From NCBI GenBank assembly GCA_022837365.1, contig JALHHV010000142.1:2132-8983 (forward strand): DNA of 6,852 nt, written 5' to 3'. This document shows positions 5,852 to 6,852 of this stretch, one piece after another. Both the position numbers and the translations under genes were made by a program. The stretch is from Desulfovibrio sp. (GTDB lineage: Bacteria; Desulfobacterota; Desulfovibrionia; Desulfovibrionales; Desulfovibrionaceae). The notes under the pieces are model-generated. The model was not told where the DNA came from, did no database searches, and was given only the letters and a program-made list of their open reading frames with translations. The stretch's first letter is position 1. Every line of letters begins with the position of its first letter.

Positions 5852-6852
5852 ATGGCAACCAACGACAGCAACGTCGTCGTCGACCACGGGCAATCGCGCC
5901 TGTCCGACCTGTGGACCAAGGAAGACTACTGGGCCATCTGGCTCGGCTTCGTCATCATCATCGCGGGCATCTGCATCTACCTGCTGAATCCCCCGGCTGA
6001 ATACGGCGAAAAGATCGCCAAGGCCAACGCCGTCATGGCCGCCGAGGCGCAGCGCGCGCCGTTCAAGACCATGGCCTACTACAAGGCGCAGGATGACAAG
6101 GCCAAGGTCAAGGCCATGGACAGCCCCACGGGCAAGGCCATTTCCGCCTTCCTGAAGACCCCGGGCGGCTGGAGCGGCAATCCCCTCGATTCCTTCTACG
6201 TGAGCAAGTCCGCCGCGGACGCCAAGGCCGCCGCCAACGCCGAGAAGGCCGTGGAAGCCAAGGGCAAGGCCGAAGCCGCCATGGCGGCCGCCGTGGCCGC
6301 GGAAAAGGCCGCCGGTGACGCCGCCTTCGCCGACGCCAGCCTGAACGACGCCGCCGTGGCCAAGATCGCCGAATGGCGCGCCGCCGAAGCCAAGTCCAAG
6401 TCCGCCGCCGACAAGGCCAAGTCCAAGCCCGTCAACCTGCTGACCAGCCTGCCGCTGCTCATGGTGGGCATGGGGCTGTTCTTCGCCATCGGCATGAAGT
6501 TCATGGGCAAGTCGGTGCCCGGCTTCCTCGCGGGCTTCATCGGCGTGTTCGCGGTGGCGTGCCTGGCCACCATGATGGGCAGCCAGGCCACCATGAAGTA
6601 CTGGGGCATCGGCACCGAGGCGTGGGCCATCATCATCGGCATGCTCATCGCCAACACCGTGGGCACCCCCAAGTGGATCAAGCCCGCCCTTGAGGTGGAA
6701 TACTTCATCAAGACCGGCCTCGTGCTGCTGGGCGCCGAAGTGCTGTTCGACAAGATCGTGGCCATCGGCATTCCCGGCATCTTCGTGGCCTGGGTGGTCA
6801 CCCCCATCGTGCTCATCTGCACCTTCATCTTCGGCCAGCGCATCCTGAAGAT
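5852..6852 (+). CDS. YeiH/UPF0324-type putative anion transporter with Ala/Lys-rich insert, 3'-truncated by window edge
   Basis: The frame is open from ATG 5852 to the window end (333 codons, no stop), so the C-terminus is missing. The start is supported by AAGGAGG at 5834-5840. The protein has one N-terminal membrane span (about 26-45, AIWLGFVIIIAGICIYLL). A long Ala/Lys/Glu-rich hydrophilic segment follows (about 50-192), probably helical or coiled coil. Then come at least five hydrophobic segments: near 197-215, 222-241, 256-271, 281-299 and 302-326. The later part, with IIIGMLIANTVG and YFIKTGLVLLGAEVLF, resembles the YeiH (UPF0324, Cons_hypoth698) family of inner-membrane proteins. These are often labelled putative sulfate exporters, though transport is poorly tested; a sulfur-oxyanion role would suit a sulfate reducer but is inferred. 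The long insert is unlike the compact E. coli YeiH. The gene follows a strong terminator and has its own promoter candidates, so it is a separate transcription unit. Confidence 0.85.
   Translation, partial: MATNDSNVVVDHGQSRLSDLWTKEDYWAIWLGFVIIIAGICIYLLNPPAEYGEKIAKANAVMAAEAQRAPFKTMAYYKAQDDKAKVKAMDSPTGKAISAFLKTPGGWSGNPLDSFYVSKSAADAKAAANAEKAVEAKGKAEAAMAAAVAAEKAAGDAAFADASLNDAAVAKIAEWRAAEAKSKSAADKAKSKPVNLLTSLPLLMVGMGLFFAIGMKFMGKSVPGFLAGFIGVFAVACLATMMGSQATMKYWGIGTEAWAIIIGMLIANTVGTPKWIKPALEVEYFIKTGLVLLGAEVLFDKIVAIGIPGIFVAWVVTPIVLICTFIFGQRILK

Noticed and set aside
6196..6843. 215-codon - strand frame opposite the YeiH-type gene
   Set aside because: The + strand frame has membrane spans, family-like motifs and a ribosome binding site. 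The antisense frame is Met/Ala/Ser-rich shadow sequence.

Overview
The window is very GC-rich (roughly two thirds G+C by eye), with strong G/C third-position codon bias. All five supported genes lie on the + strand. The gene order is a PreP-type M16 peptidase, then a Fur-family regulator, then a YeiH-type membrane protein. This order and the protein sequences resemble my memory of the Desulfovibrio vulgaris group (sulfate-reducing Desulfovibrionaceae; the DVU0941-0943 region of strain Hildenborough). That placement is from memory and was not searched.

Layout. Bases 1-127 carry a good sigma70-type promoter. Bases 128-1697 hold a probable two-gene operon: an unrecognised soluble 253-residue protein, then, 31 bases later, a small membrane-anchored diguanylate cyclase with GGEEF and an RxxD inhibitory site. 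Bases 1698-1939 are non-coding and end in an 11-bp-period tandem repeat just before the ribosome binding site of the next gene. Bases 1940-4840 encode a 966-residue cytoplasmic M16C (presequence-protease-like) zinc peptidase. Bases 4841-5082 are a regulatory gap with a likely promoter bracketed by a perfect 9-bp inverted repeat, followed by a perfect 11-bp hairpin. Bases 5083-5488 hold a fur-like gene that looks broken. Its ribosome binding site and first 12 codons are in one frame, and the rest of the protein is in another. The segment that should encode the first DNA-binding-domain helix is missing. Bases 5489-5851 contain a strong terminator, a palindromic operator candidate and promoter candidates. 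From 5852 to the window edge runs a partial YeiH/UPF0324-type membrane protein with a long Ala/Lys-rich insert between its first and second membrane spans.

Functional picture. The left pair concerns cyclic-di-GMP signalling. The peptidase is a housekeeping oligopeptide degrader. The fur-like gene would normally be the iron-responsive repressor. The YeiH-type protein is a putative anion/sulfur-compound transporter. The observation most worth checking is the apparent N-terminal deletion plus frameshift in fur, which would leave this strain without a normal Fur. Most other open frames, including a very long one antisense to the peptidase, are shadows of GC-rich coding sequence.
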